From a virus: a stretch of 40,578 nucleotides of DNA. Positions within the stretch are counted from its first letter, which is position 1; each line of letters begins with the position of its first letter. Below are positions 21,066 to 30,905 of this stretch, piece after piece. Under the pieces are notes generated by a model. It made no database searches and was not told the DNA's origin. It was given only the letters and a program-made list of their open reading frames with translations. The translations under genes and the position numbers were made by a program. The DNA lies in IMG/VR virus record IMGVR_UViG_3300048918_000407, positions 1 through 40,578 of that record; one strand, written 5' to 3'.

Positions 21066-23708
21066 TTATTCGGCCGGCCGGCCCACTGCAACGCCGACAT
21101 CGGGCGCGCGGGAGGGGGCCATCTCGCCCGATTGCCACCAGCTGGATTGGTTCTTTTGCGCCATGCGGTTTTGCACGCGAGCGCTATAGCCCGGCGACAG
21201 GTTGTTCATGATCTGGTCGTAGACCAAATGGTTGAAGGCGGCCTTCAAGTACCACACGCGGGAGAACGGCACGGCGTAGCTGCGGGCGAACCGCACGGCC
21301 TGGGCCGCCAACTGGTCTGGCCGGACGGTCTGCTCGCCCAGCTCCGCCTCCATGCCGAAGCTATTGGTAGCAACGCCCTTGGCGTTCTGGAACAGGTTGA
21401 TCGCGTCTTCCGCCATCGTGGCGCCGGGTCCGAGCAACTTGGCCAAGGCGCCGTTCTGGTGGTCGCCCTTGTCGCCTAGGGCGAAGTCACCGTACATGCC
21501 CAGGCCGCCGCTGGCGAGCATGATCTTGGCCAGCCCCTTGGGCGTCATAAGGTTCTCCGGATCCTGCCCCAGCACCACATCTTTCAGTTCCTGGGCCACC
21601 GCGCCCAGGGCTGCGCTGCCTGCCATGAACTTAGCCCGATACAGCCACGCCGCTTTCCAATCCTGCAGGCTGTTCGGCACATCCAGCATGTGAATCTTGA
21701 AGATGCCAAGCGGTGTTTGTTTCAAGAGAAACAGCCAGCTGGCGATCTCGTGCTTGAGCGTGCCCTTGGCGCCGGGGTCCAGACCAAGCGCTACCTGGTC
21801 CGCGATGCTGCTACCGCTACCGCCGCGCGCGCCAATGTGCGTTTCGGAGAGCGTCGCGCTCAACAGCTTCTCAGCTGCGTCCGACTTGAGATTGCGGATC
21901 TCGCGGGCTTGCGCCTCGGGACTGGACGGTTCGCTGCGAGCCGCCAGACGCGACTGCGCCAGCGGCGCCAGCTTGGCGTCGTCGATCCCGTAGATGCCAT
22001 CCGGGGTCAGCATCGAATGATTGCCGTTCGGGCCTTTGTCCAGCTCGGCCTGCTTCCAGGTGTTCCAGTGGTCCTGGGTGATGCCGAAGCGGTCCATGTA
22101 CGCCTTGTCCGTCGGCGCCAGGTCGGCGTAATTGGTCTTCGATACGTGGTCCCCGAACATGTCCATCATGCTGGCGGCCACGCCATGTGTCATGCCGCGG
22201 TCCCACGCGCGTAGGCCGGATATGTTGTGCACCGCCTGGTTCATGAACCGGACAGCCTTGGACCCGAGATCCTCCGTGCCCATACGGTTCACGCTGTGGT
22301 GCAAGGTGTCCGCCACGATGCCCAGGCGCGCGATGCGCTGACGATTCTCCGTGGTGGGCTTGAGCCCTTCCAGCACATTGGCCAGCACTTTCGTGCGTGC
22401 CATGCCGCGCAGATGGGCGTAGCCTACGGCCATCTGCAGATCAGGGATCGCGGAAATGGTCGACGAACCCAGGAGGGTCGCGCTCGCCACGCCGCGGATG
22501 TTCTGGCTGATCTTCGCCCACAGGGGCATCGTGCCCGGGTGATCCGGCGATCGGAAGGCTTGCCACTCCTTGAGCGTGGTGGTCTTGAGCTTTTCCAGCT
22601 GCAGGAGGGCCTTCGCCTTGGCTTCTGGCGTTTTGCCACCGGCCGCCAGCGCGTCGTTGGCAAATGCCTTCTCGACCAGCTGGGGAAAGAAGTTGTCGGC
22701 GTCGCGGCCGAATTTCTTGGCGGCGGCGATGTCACGCGCCATGCTGTTGAGGTGGTGATCCAGCATCGAATAGACGGAGTCGGCCGAGCCGTACTTCTCC
22801 ATCATCCGCATGTAGCCGTCGGCGCTGCTGAAGTGCAGCTGGCGCGGCGCGTTGCGGCTACCACCAACGGTGCCCGACTGGCCCGTGCCCTGCTTCTCGC
22901 CGCGCTTGTTCGAACCATTCGTGCCCAGAGTCTCGGCCGACTTCTCGACCATCTTTTGGATCTGGTCCCGCGTCATGGGCGAGCCGTCGACGTTCGTGTA
23001 CTGGGTCGGGTCGATCTCGGCCATCGCATCTTTGACGAAGCCCGCGCGGTCGGCGCCCACCTTCTCCCAGGCCCACGGCTGGGGTACGTGGTAATTCTCT
23101 AGGCGGTTGATGTTGATACCGGCGTCGTTGGCGCGCTGAAACGCCTGCTCGTTCAAATCGCGGATCGCCTTCGCTGAGGCGTCGACGTCTGGACTGCCGG
23201 TCTTCTCGCCCCAGATCGCGCGCATCAGCTGCTGCTGCTCGGTGGGGTCCTGGACCATGCCCCAGAACTTGCCCTTCCCGCCCGTCTTGTAATCCAACTG
23301 GCGCGTCAGGTCGTTAAAGATCGCCTTGCGGTCGATCTCCACGGATGTGTCGCCGCCGATCTGCTGAGCGTGGTAGATCGCCCGCTGGCGCAGCGCGGCC
23401 AACTGGCCCTTACCTTTGCCGGTGCCCGCCTTAAAGGATTCCAGCTTGTCCAGTTGATTCTGCTTGATCTCGATGTCGCGCAACGTATTCGCGTGGGCTC
23501 GGGTCGTATCGGCCACTGTCTTCTGCCGCGCCAGCTTGGCGCCGGCCGCGATCCGTTCGTCCCGCGACAGATTCGACCAAGCGTTCGGGTCCTGCGCGCG
23601 CAGCTCCTTCATCGAGCTCTGCAGACGCATCTCGATCCCGTCGAGCTCGCCCTTGGTCGGCTCGCGGCCGAGGAAGTCGGCCACCGCCTTGGCACATTGA
23701 GGCTTCAC
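21066..23708 (-). CDS. Large ejection/internal virion protein
   Basis: 880 aa. It lies between the tail spike and two other internal-protein genes, the place of the large DNA-ejection protein of podoviruses. The protein is largely helical and rich in Ala, Gln and Lys, opening with VADFLGREPTKGELDGIEMRL, with long hydrophilic stretches and a moderately hydrophobic Ala/Gly stretch around 390-430 (ASATLLGSSTISAIPDLQMA). No enzyme motif is visible. Length and order resemble the T7 gp16 or P22-like ejection proteins. Overlaps the next gene by 4 nt. Confidence 0.75.
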   Translation of the reverse strand: MKPQCAKAVADFLGREPTKGELDGIEMRLQSSMKELRAQDPNAWSNLSRDERIAAGAKLARQKTVADTTRAHANTLRDIEIKQNQLDKLESFKAGTGKGKGQLAALRQRAIYHAQQIGGDTSVEIDRKAIFNDLTRQLDYKTGGKGKFWGMVQDPTEQQQLMRAIWGEKTGSPDVDASAKAIRDLNEQAFQRANDAGININRLENYHVPQPWAWEKVGADRAGFVKDAMAEIDPTQYTNVDGSPMTRDQIQKMVEKSAETLGTNGSNKRGEKQGTGQSGTVGGSRNAPRQLHFSSADGYMRMMEKYGSADSVYSMLDHHLNSMARDIAAAKKFGRDADNFFPQLVEKAFANDALAAGGKTPEAKAKALLQLEKLKTTTLKEWQAFRSPDHPGTMPLWAKISQNIRGVASATLLGSSTISAIPDLQMAVGYAHLRGMARTKVLANVLEGLKPTTENRQRIARLGIVADTLHHSVNRMGTEDLGSKAVRFMNQAVHNISGLRAWDRGMTHGVAASMMDMFGDHVSKTNYADLAPTDKAYMDRFGITQDHWNTWKQAELDKGPNGNHSMLTPDGIYGIDDAKLAPLAQSRLAARSEPSSPEAQAREIRNLKSDAAEKLLSATLSETHIGARGGSGSSIADQVALGLDPGAKGTLKHEIASWLFLLKQTPLGIFKIHMLDVPNSLQDWKAAWLYRAKFMAGSAALGAVAQELKDVVLGQDPENLMTPKGLAKIMLASGGLGMYGDFALGDKGDHQNGALAKLLGPGATMAEDAINLFQNAKGVATNSFGMEAELGEQTVRPDQLAAQAVRFARSYAVPFSRVWYLKAAFNHLVYDQIMNNLSPGYSARVQNRMAQKNQSSWWQSGEMAPSRAPDVGVAVGRPAE

Positions 23709-25096
23709 GCGGCACCTCCCGTGCTGATAAAGCAGGCCGCCGCGATTTCATGGGCTTTGGCCAGGCGATCGGATTCACCCATCTCCTGCTGCATGTCCAG
23801 GAATTTCTGTCGCACGGTCGTTTGGTTTCCGTTCTCGTCGGTGTACGGGAGATCACCGGCGCCGCGCGCCAGCAGTTGATTCATGCGCGCCAACGTCATT
23901 TCATCCATAGGCGTCGGCGGCGGTTCCTTTGGTGCCGGCTCTGCGCCTTCAGCGACGGGCTTGGGTTCCGGCGCCTTCAGCTGTTCGATCGGCTGGCCGG
24001 CTTCGCGCACCGGAGGTTCGACAGCGTCAACGGGTTTGATCGCCTCGTCGTAGTGGTTGAGCTCGGCGCTGGCCGCCTCGTTAAGCATCGGCAACGTGTC
24101 GTGGTTTGGATCGGGCAGCGAGTTATCCACCAGCTTTTGCGCCACGTCGCTGCGGACGGCCGGCTCATCGCCACGCGCCAGCGCGTCGATCGCCTCACGC
24201 ATCGTATCAACGTGGGCGTTGGCCACGTCGGGACTGGTCGGGATGCCAGGTGCGCTGCGGTTGAAATGCTCTTCGCTCTGAGTGGCCAGGGCCGCGTCAA
24301 CGTCGGCGGGCAATGCCGCGCCGCGGTGCGCGAGATAGCCATGTGCGCCGAAGGCCGCGCCCAGGATGGCGTCACTGGCCATGGCCTCGCCGTCGAATAT
24401 GCGGTACTGAGCTGCCATGTCCTTATAGCCGTTGGCTTCCAGTACGGCAGATGTCGCTGCGCGTTGCGCCGCGCCCGTGATCAGATTGACGCCTGAACCG
24501 CCGGCCACGGACGACCACAGACCTTTGCCAAACTTCATGGGGATGAATGCGCCGGCCGCGCTAAAACCGCCCGTGATGCCCGCTTTCTCCATTGCCGTCT
24601 GATCGTCCAGACCGTCCTGCTTGTTCTGCAGATAGTCGGAGTAACCTTGCGTGCCGCCCAGTAAGGCGGCGGCGCCCCATGGGCCGCCGGCGGCCGCACC
24701 GATGGTGCCGATGGCTAGGTTTTCGGTTGTGCCTGCCGCGATCCGGCCAAGCGCGCCGGTTTCCCGAGGGTCCTGCCCGGTAGCGCTCCAAGTAGCCACT
24801 ACCTTCTGCGCGGCAGCGGCCTCGCTGCGGGCTTCCTCTTGCTGATCCGGCGACAGCAGCGTACGCGCACTGGTGCCGAGCATCATCGAGAAGTAGTCCT
24901 TAACTCCTTGGCCGGATTCAGAATCCCCGAGGCCGTCAGCCAGCTGTACTAGTTTTGTTTCGGCCGTGCCGAGGCCCTTGAACGCGGCGGTACCCAGTCC
25001 TTCTAACGCGCCGGCACCGGGCACGTCAGTTGTGCCTCCCTGCGCCTGTGAGGCGATGCGGTATTCGTCGTCCGGACCGGGATTCAAGAAACCCAT
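23705..25096 (-). CDS. Gly/Ala-rich ejection protein
   Basis: 463 aa. The middle part has several Gly/Ala-rich hydrophobic stretches (IGTIGAAAGGPWGAAALLGG, then AGITGGFSAAGAFIPM) that could enter a membrane. The C-terminal third is Pro/Glu-rich (KAPEPKPVAEGAEPAPKEPP) and ends in a helical region. This composition and the neighbours suggest an internal protein expelled into the cell to help form the DNA channel. No family name is certain. Confidence 0.7.
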   Translation of the reverse strand: MGFLNPGPDDEYRIASQAQGGTTDVPGAGALEGLGTAAFKGLGTAETKLVQLADGLGDSESGQGVKDYFSMMLGTSARTLLSPDQQEEARSEAAAAQKVVATWSATGQDPRETGALGRIAAGTTENLAIGTIGAAAGGPWGAAALLGGTQGYSDYLQNKQDGLDDQTAMEKAGITGGFSAAGAFIPMKFGKGLWSSVAGGSGVNLITGAAQRAATSAVLEANGYKDMAAQYRIFDGEAMASDAILGAAFGAHGYLAHRGAALPADVDAALATQSEEHFNRSAPGIPTSPDVANAHVDTMREAIDALARGDEPAVRSDVAQKLVDNSLPDPNHDTLPMLNEAASAELNHYDEAIKPVDAVEPPVREAGQPIEQLKAPEPKPVAEGAEPAPKEPPPTPMDEMTLARMNQLLARGAGDLPYTDENGNQTTVRQKFLDMQQEMGESDRLAKAHEIAAACFISTGGAA

Positions 25097-25105
25097 GATC
25101 TCTCC

Positions 25106-27823
25106 TTAGAACAGATTCGCGCCGAGACCGGCAGGTATGGCGTCGCCCGTGGCTGTGCCGATCGAAATTTTCGGCGCTTCAGGCGTATAGGAGTCCTTGA
25201 AGTTCACGCGCACCAGGGACCCATTGTTGCGGTTCGTCATCGGGCGCGTGCCGTTCAAGAACCCATACTGGCCATCGGCCAGGTTATAGGGACGCGCACG
25301 GTCCAGTACCTGCTGTGCTTCTTCGTCGGAATAGCCGGCCGCCTTGAGGGTTTGCGTCGCGCGCGGCGCCCATTCGTTCTGGAAGTCGGCCATGGGTTTG
25401 CCGAAGGGCGGCATGATCTGGCCGCCAGCGCCGGTACTCCATACGCCGCCCGTGACCGCATTGATCGCGTTGGTGAAGCTCTTGCCGTCGACCACGTCCA
25501 AGGGTTTGCCTTGCTTGTACTGGCCGGCGACCCAATACGCCTTGACAGCGTTGAACACTTCTTCCTGCGTCGCGGCGCTGCGCTGCGGGTCCGGAGATTG
25601 GAACGCTGCCGGGCCAAGCGTCGCAGAGAACAGCGTGCGCAGCGTCTTCTCGTCCACTTGTGCCGCCTTAGCACCGGTGGGCATCGACGGTTCAGCGCCC
25701 TTCCCCATGTCCTTGTCGAGGGAGCGGCCGTTCAGAATGATGTCACCATCGGAAATCTGGGCTCCGATGTCGGCAGCGGCCAGGGACTTGCCGTCGACCA
25801 CAACAGATTTGCCCGTGGCCGCCACATTCGCGGCGTAGGCCAAAGTTGGATTCTTGCTGGCGACCTGGTTCATGAAGGTGGAGAAGCCGCGGTCGTCGTT
25901 GATCGCGGTTTTAGCCTGGACCAGATAATTGACGCGATCGGCGCCATTCATCGAGCCCAAACCCTGAGCCATCTGGTGAGACTCGTCATCGGTCAACATC
26001 TGACTTGGTGCCGCGTAATCACGGGTCAGAGTATTGTTGAGCGCAACGCGATCCTTAAGGCTTTGGCCCATGGCCTGCGCACTACTGAAATCCAGAGGCG
26101 CGGCGTTCGGCATGCCATGGGCGATGGCCATTTGAATCGGGGCTTTCTGCCACTGCGCGTCGACGCGCTGCACGGCCTCTAAAGCCTGCTTGTACAGAGG
26201 TGCCTTCACGGCTGCTTCGTCGCCGCCTGGTGCGCCGCCCATTTGCGTCTGCAGGAAAGCGTCACGCTGCGCCGTCGGCATCGTCGCCATATTGGCCATG
26301 AAGCCGGAGATACTCTGGGCGTAGTCCAAACCATCGCCGATGCGCTGCGCCTGCACTGGACCAAGATACGCCGGCAGCTTCGCCTTTAACTCTTCATATC
26401 CGGGGTAACCCTGACCAAGAGCGAATGAGGCTTTCGCGTCCTCCACCTGCTGCATGATCTGGCCGCGGCCGCCAGCCAACTGCTTGCCTACCAAAGACTC
26501 GGCCTGGCGTACGGTGTTGACCTTTTGCGCCCACGTCAGGTTTTCCCAGCCAGCGAGCGGAACCTTTGCTTCAGCGATCGCATTTTCACTGAGTGGGTTG
26601 ACTTGCGGATCGCCCGGATTGGGGACGCTCGCGCCGGTGAGCGCGCCGCGTACAGCGCCGAGATTGGCGGCGTATTGGTTGGTGTTCGGACCCCATGATT
26701 TGGCGTCCTCGCCACCGTAGTACATCTGGTCAACCTTTGACATGTCGCCGCCGGCCGAGCTCTGGTAGCGCGCCAGTAGCTGTGCCGCGGCGTTGATGGC
26801 TTGTGCCGGGTCTTTGGGATCGATGCCCAGTTCCTTCGCCTTGGCCGGCGAAATCTGCATGATGCCGTCGGCCTGCCCACTGCTGGCGTTCGGGTCGAGG
26901 CCGGACTCCGCCACTGCACGCAGCTTCAGCTCGGACGGACTGACGCCGAAGCGCTGCCCAGCTGCCTGGAAGATCGGATCAAATTCGCTGGCGGCCTGCA
27001 CCTTCTGCACGATCGAGCCGATGTTCGACGACGTGTAAGGCTTGACCGTGTCCGCGCCGAGGTTGGCCACGGGGCCGGCCGGTACGCCGCCCACCTGTAC
27101 ACCGCGAATCGTTGTCACGCCACCCTGCACGTTCACTGCCGTGAGGAACGCCTGTGGGTCCTTCGACATCTGACTGACGACCTGCACATTGCTCAGGTCG
27201 TTAACAAACTTCTGGTGAAGGTTGAGCTTGTCCGTCGGACTGATCGTAGTCAGACCGCCGAGCATATCGGCGTTCTTTTTCAGCAGCGTCGTAAAGGTGC
27301 CGTCGTCCGGCGAGGCCGCCAGCACGTCCTCGTCCGCCTTCTGGCCCTGCGCCACCAGATTGCTGGTGTATTGGCCGTTGAGCTGCGCCTGCGTACGCAT
27401 GGCCAGGTCGGTGCCGCGAAGCGTCGCGCTAGCCATATGGTAGCCCACGAACTTACGCGCGGATTTGCCGGGCGCCTGATCCATCAAATCCTGCTGGCCC
27501 TGCGCATACGCAGCCTGCTGGTCAGACGTGATGGACTGAATCTTAGCAGGGTATTCGGGGTCCTGCGGGTCCAAAGAATTCACTCGCTGCTGGAAGTCGT
27601 TCTGAAGCTGCAGCTCTTTCTGGGAGACGGCCGTAGCCGCCCAGATGCGTCCCTGGTCCTGGTCGATCGCGTTGAGCGTGTTGCCCATGGTATCCAAGCC
27701 GGACGCCAATTGCTCCGCGCCACGGCCAATCTGCGCGCCGAAGTCGTCCGGCGTTGCCTGGCTGTTGATGGAGCCATTGGCGGAAATCTGCTGGGTATAG
27801 GGATCGATCCTTGCACCGGTCAT
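25106..27823 (-). CDS. Internal virion protein with lytic transglycosylase domain
   Basis: 905 aa. The central RFGVSPSELKLRAVAESGLD (catalytic Glu in AVAES, at about residue 310) followed by GQADGIMQISPAKAKELG and NAAAQLLARYQ is the SLT/lysozyme-like fold of peptidoglycan lytic transglycosylases. The rest is a long helical, Gln/Ala-rich protein. It corresponds to the ejected virion protein that opens the cell wall during DNA entry. It lies between the other two ejection protein genes. Confidence 0.85.
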   Translation of the reverse strand: MTGARIDPYTQQISANGSINSQATPDDFGAQIGRGAEQLASGLDTMGNTLNAIDQDQGRIWAATAVSQKELQLQNDFQQRVNSLDPQDPEYPAKIQSITSDQQAAYAQGQQDLMDQAPGKSARKFVGYHMASATLRGTDLAMRTQAQLNGQYTSNLVAQGQKADEDVLAASPDDGTFTTLLKKNADMLGGLTTISPTDKLNLHQKFVNDLSNVQVVSQMSKDPQAFLTAVNVQGGVTTIRGVQVGGVPAGPVANLGADTVKPYTSSNIGSIVQKVQAASEFDPIFQAAGQRFGVSPSELKLRAVAESGLDPNASSGQADGIMQISPAKAKELGIDPKDPAQAINAAAQLLARYQSSAGGDMSKVDQMYYGGEDAKSWGPNTNQYAANLGAVRGALTGASVPNPGDPQVNPLSENAIAEAKVPLAGWENLTWAQKVNTVRQAESLVGKQLAGGRGQIMQQVEDAKASFALGQGYPGYEELKAKLPAYLGPVQAQRIGDGLDYAQSISGFMANMATMPTAQRDAFLQTQMGGAPGGDEAAVKAPLYKQALEAVQRVDAQWQKAPIQMAIAHGMPNAAPLDFSSAQAMGQSLKDRVALNNTLTRDYAAPSQMLTDDESHQMAQGLGSMNGADRVNYLVQAKTAINDDRGFSTFMNQVASKNPTLAYAANVAATGKSVVVDGKSLAAADIGAQISDGDIILNGRSLDKDMGKGAEPSMPTGAKAAQVDEKTLRTLFSATLGPAAFQSPDPQRSAATQEEVFNAVKAYWVAGQYKQGKPLDVVDGKSFTNAINAVTGGVWSTGAGGQIMPPFGKPMADFQNEWAPRATQTLKAAGYSDEEAQQVLDRARPYNLADGQYGFLNGTRPMTNRNNGSLVRVNFKDSYTPEAPKISIGTATGDAIPAGLGANLF

Positions 27824-28312
27824 TTACTGGCCTCCCGTCACCGGCACGCCACCGCCATTGTTGTAATACTGCTTCATCGCGCCGGCCGTCCCGCCAAGAG
27901 CAGAGCCTGCCGCACTCAAGTAGCCGGCCGTCGTGTCGTTGCTGGCGGCCGAACTATCGAGCGTGGCCGAATTCTGATAGCCCAATGCCTTCAACTGGTA
28001 GTTATATTTGATATTCAAATTGTCCAGCGTCGACTGCGAAATGGAATCGTTGATGACGTCCGTCGCCGTGCCGCTACCAGGATCAATGCCATTGGCGCCA
28101 TAGTTCGCCTCCATCAACCCGATCTTTCGCGCGGCGTCCTGTCGCTGTTGCATCTGTGCCTGCAAACCCTGTTGCTGCGCGACCGCGGCGTTCTGCGTGG
28201 CCACTTTCTGGTTGTAGTCCGCCGTGGCGGAAGCCGCCTGTGACTGCTTGACTGCGGCATACGTGCCTACGGCGGCGGCGGCAAACATCAGGTAAGGGAT
28301 TGCAACTGCCAT
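27824..28312 (-). CDS. Small internal core protein (T7 gp14-like)
   Basis: 162 aa. A hydrophobic N-terminal segment (IPYLMFAAAAVGTYAAV) is followed by a Gln/Ala-rich helix (ADYNQKVATQNAAVAQQQG) and then GIDPGSGTATDVINDS, a pattern shared by small internal virion proteins in T7-like and related podoviruses. It is the first of the ejection-protein group and abuts the next gene without a gap. It probably helps form the trans-envelope channel. Confidence 0.72.
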   Translation of the reverse strand: MAVAIPYLMFAAAAVGTYAAVKQSQAASATADYNQKVATQNAAVAQQQGLQAQMQQRQDAARKIGLMEANYGANGIDPGSGTATDVINDSISQSTLDNLNIKYNYQLKALGYQNSATLDSSAASNDTTAGYLSAAGSALGGTAGAMKQYYNNGGGVPVTGGQ

Positions 28313-28315
28313 GGC

Positions 28316-28738
28316 TTAGACGACCTTCACGTATAGAGTGGCGTCGGAACCATCGGGAAAATAGTTCCTGGCGCGCGGTACTTCGACTTCAAATCCCATA
28401 GCCTTCGCCCAGCGATGCCCTTGCTCGAAGCGGCAATCCACTTCGCATTCCAGACGGTTGTAACCGTAGGTTTCAAGCGCGCGCTTGACGAATCCATGCA
28501 CGCGCAAAAAGCGCCGCCCGATGCTGCCGGACAAGAACGTCCAACACACGCCGCGGCCAGGCCACATTTCGAGCACGCCACCGCACACGAGGACTTCTTC
28601 GCCGTCCAGCAACGTGTACGAGTCCATTCCTTCCATCAGGTCGAGATGCTCGGGCGCCATCCAGGCGAGGTTGCCTTCCTGCGCCTTCTGCAGCGCCATG
28701 CGGCGCATATGCTCGGCCCTGAACGGGACCACTTCCAT
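28316..28738 (-). CDS. gp13-like GNAT-fold virion protein (DUF2833 type)
   Basis: 140 aa from ATG 28738; the frame is open further upstream only inside the tail-tube gene. MEVVPFRAEHMRRMALQ, LVCGGVLEMWPGRGVCW and YNRLECEVDCRFEQGHRWA have the acetyltransferase-like pattern of T7 gp13-type proteins, including the stretch where acetyl-CoA binding loops lie in GNAT enzymes. The role in T7 is in assembly of the core; acetyltransferase activity is not shown. Position after tail-tube genes and before internal proteins matches. Confidence 0.72.
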   Translation of the reverse strand: MEVVPFRAEHMRRMALQKAQEGNLAWMAPEHLDLMEGMDSYTLLDGEEVLVCGGVLEMWPGRGVCWTFLSGSIGRRFLRVHGFVKRALETYGYNRLECEVDCRFEQGHRWAKAMGFEVEVPRARNYFPDGSDATLYVKVV

Positions 28739-30183
28739 CAGCCGCCGTCCTGCGTTTCGAGTTCGACCGACAGGCCACTGATGTTGCTGGGCAGCGGCTG
28801 GGTTTGTTCCCAGATCACATAGCCGTCGCGGTCGTACGATCCCTCCCACGTAAGGGGGAAGTTACCGCTGAAAAGCGGAGGCGGGGCATCCATCAAATCG
28901 TTCGTGCTGCGGAATGATTCATCGTTGATGGGCGCGTTAGCGTTACCTGCCTGGACCTGCAGGCCGAGCGTGTCGTACATCCGGAGGATGATGCGATGAA
29001 TGCGTTTGATCTTGCCCTGTGCCGGTCCTTCGGCGCCGCCAGCTTCCAGCGCCATCGTCTGCGACCGGCTTGTGTAGTTCAAACCGATGTTGACGTCCCT
29101 GGCTGCGCGTTGCAGTGTGATGGCGCCCCCAGTCACCACGACATCGGGATGGGTGGAACTATCGGCCAGGACCGATACCGTCTGTCCTTCCAACCAACTC
29201 AGGCCCGTGATGGTCGTCACAGGCGAGCCAAATGTGGCACGCACCGACGAGTCGAGGTAGTAGGTGTTATTGGGCACAAAGCGATACGCCGTCCCGCCAT
29301 TGAGCGAATAAGGCGTGGCGTCGCCGACTTCCCATATCTTGGTCATACGCTCAACGTAGCAAACAGTCTGGCCATTCACGGTCCGCTGGATGGCCAGCCA
29401 TAGTTCGTCACGGCTATTGTCCGGCGATGGAATGGTGGCCATGCTCAAAACCTTGGCGTTCTGGCCGCCGATCGCATGCGCGGCCCAACCTTCCTCGTCT
29501 TGGTCTCGGTCGTAGCTGATACTCAACAGGGTTCCGTCGGCTCGCAATGCCCAGATGATCTGCTGGGGCGTCTTCTGCAGCATCAGCTGCACGATGCCGC
29601 CCGCGGTCAGGTGTTCCGCTAGCACCGAAACATCGGGACCGATAAAGCCGTTCGTGTAGAAGTCGTACTTCAGCGAACGCATGCGCTTGCCGCCGGCTTG
29701 CATAAAGACGCATTCCTGGCCCACGCGCAACGGAGCGACCTGCACCGACCCGTACAACGACGACTGTTGCGCGGTCGCATTAGTCGAGCTGATAGCCTGG
29801 CCGATCGTGGCCGGAGCTAACAGCCACTCGTTGCCTGCCGTACCAATGAGCAAGCCGTGTGAGTCCGACTGCAGCCACCGAATGGCGTTGATCGTGTTAG
29901 CGTTGAGGTTGATACCGTAGGCATTATTGGCGGCAACGGTAGCGTCAAGCAGCGCGCTCGGAGAGAACACAGTGTATTGGCTCGTGCACGAAGCATCGAT
30001 ACGCTGCGGCAACTGGGGTGTGCCGGCAAACACCAGGCGATCTTCGTGGAACGTGACTACGGCTGGATAATTGCCGACCGTCCACGAGCCAAGGCACCAA
30101 GAACGCGCAGCAGCAAGCGAGCCCGAAGGCGCCACTGTACCTGGATTTAGGGTGTCGTGTTCCGGATCGATGATAATCGTCAC
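28738..30183 (-). CDS. Tail-tube protein gp12-like, C-terminal part (split gene)
   Basis: 481 aa from GTG 30183, which overlaps the stop of the upstream part (GTGA). The frame is open back to 30471, but that stretch is a shadow of the upstream part. It continues the same protein: SWTVGNYPAVVTFHEDRLVFAG and later WLQSDSHGLLIGTAGNEWLL and IWALRADGTLLSISYDRDQ are typical of the C-terminal two-thirds of tail tubular protein B. Either a frameshift joins the parts, or they are two coupled genes. This protein plugs or extends the short tail. Confidence 0.8.
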   Translation of the reverse strand: MTIIIDPEHDTLNPGTVAPSGSLAAARSWCLGSWTVGNYPAVVTFHEDRLVFAGTPQLPQRIDASCTSQYTVFSPSALLDATVAANNAYGINLNANTINAIRWLQSDSHGLLIGTAGNEWLLAPATIGQAISSTNATAQQSSLYGSVQVAPLRVGQECVFMQAGGKRMRSLKYDFYTNGFIGPDVSVLAEHLTAGGIVQLMLQKTPQQIIWALRADGTLLSISYDRDQDEEGWAAHAIGGQNAKVLSMATIPSPDNSRDELWLAIQRTVNGQTVCYVERMTKIWEVGDATPYSLNGGTAYRFVPNNTYYLDSSVRATFGSPVTTITGLSWLEGQTVSVLADSSTHPDVVVTGGAITLQRAARDVNIGLNYTSRSQTMALEAGGAEGPAQGKIKRIHRIILRMYDTLGLQVQAGNANAPINDESFRSTNDLMDAPPPLFSGNFPLTWEGSYDRDGYVIWEQTQPLPSNISGLSVELETQDGG

Positions 30184-30905
30184 GGCGTTTGCCCCATGAC
30201 GGTCACCGTCGCCACCGTTGTGCTGGTGACACCAGTGATCAGCATCCACACCCACTGCGTTGCCGCAGCAGTTGCGACGTTGTTGAGTCGAACCATTCGA
30301 CCCACATCGGATGCTTGGAATCCAGCGCCATTGTTGATGCCCGCTGTGGCCGATGCCGTCAGCGTCGCTCCCGTCGTACCCGGAACCGACGACGAACAGG
30401 ATATCTTGGTCGACGTGATGTTCACCGGCAGATATGGCCCATCCTGCATAGCCAGATTGGCCAATACCCAATTGGTGGCACCGAGACGACTCAACGTCGC
30501 TGGCGGGTAATTCGGATGGCAGATGTAGAGGACATCTGCTGACTGAGTGAAGTAGAGCGTCGGCAGGTCGCCGGCGCCGTACGGCGTGCTGACCTGATAC
30601 GGCGTGCCGCCACTAAGCAACTGGCCGCCATTGGTGTAGAACCGAATTTTGTTGGCCGTAAATTCCAGCACATAGGACTGGAACACATTGAACTGGAACG
30701 GCTGCAGCCGAACCACATTCGGATCGGCCGCAGCCGCCACGTACGTCGTGCCGGGGCGGCGCGTCTGCGGCCCTTGCAGCAAGGGAATGTAGTTCACAGT
30801 CGAACTCATCGCCGCCTTTCGTTTGGGCAAGTCGATGCGACCGTAGGTGAGCGGGGACCACTCGCCTGCGTTGAAACTCGTCTGGTAAAAAGTCGCCCGC
30901 GGCAT
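30180..30905 (-). CDS. Tail-tube protein gp12-like, N-terminal part (split gene)
   Basis: 241 aa. Start at ATG 30905 overlapping the gp11-like stop. The N-terminus (YQTSFNAGEWSPLTYGRID, then RPGTTYVA) is the usual start of tail tubular protein B. The frame ends right after ATVTVMGQTP, at a point where homologous proteins normally continue. The rest is in the -1 frame. The shift point is near ATGGGGCAA (30191-30199), with a run of four G. See the downstream part for the possible restart at GTG. Confidence 0.8.
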   Translation of the reverse strand: MPRATFYQTSFNAGEWSPLTYGRIDLPKRKAAMSSTVNYIPLLQGPQTRRPGTTYVAAAADPNVVRLQPFQFNVFQSYVLEFTANKIRFYTNGGQLLSGGTPYQVSTPYGAGDLPTLYFTQSADVLYICHPNYPPATLSRLGATNWVLANLAMQDGPYLPVNITSTKISCSSSVPGTTGATLTASATAGINNGAGFQASDVGRMVRLNNVATAAATQWVWMLITGVTSTTVATVTVMGQTP

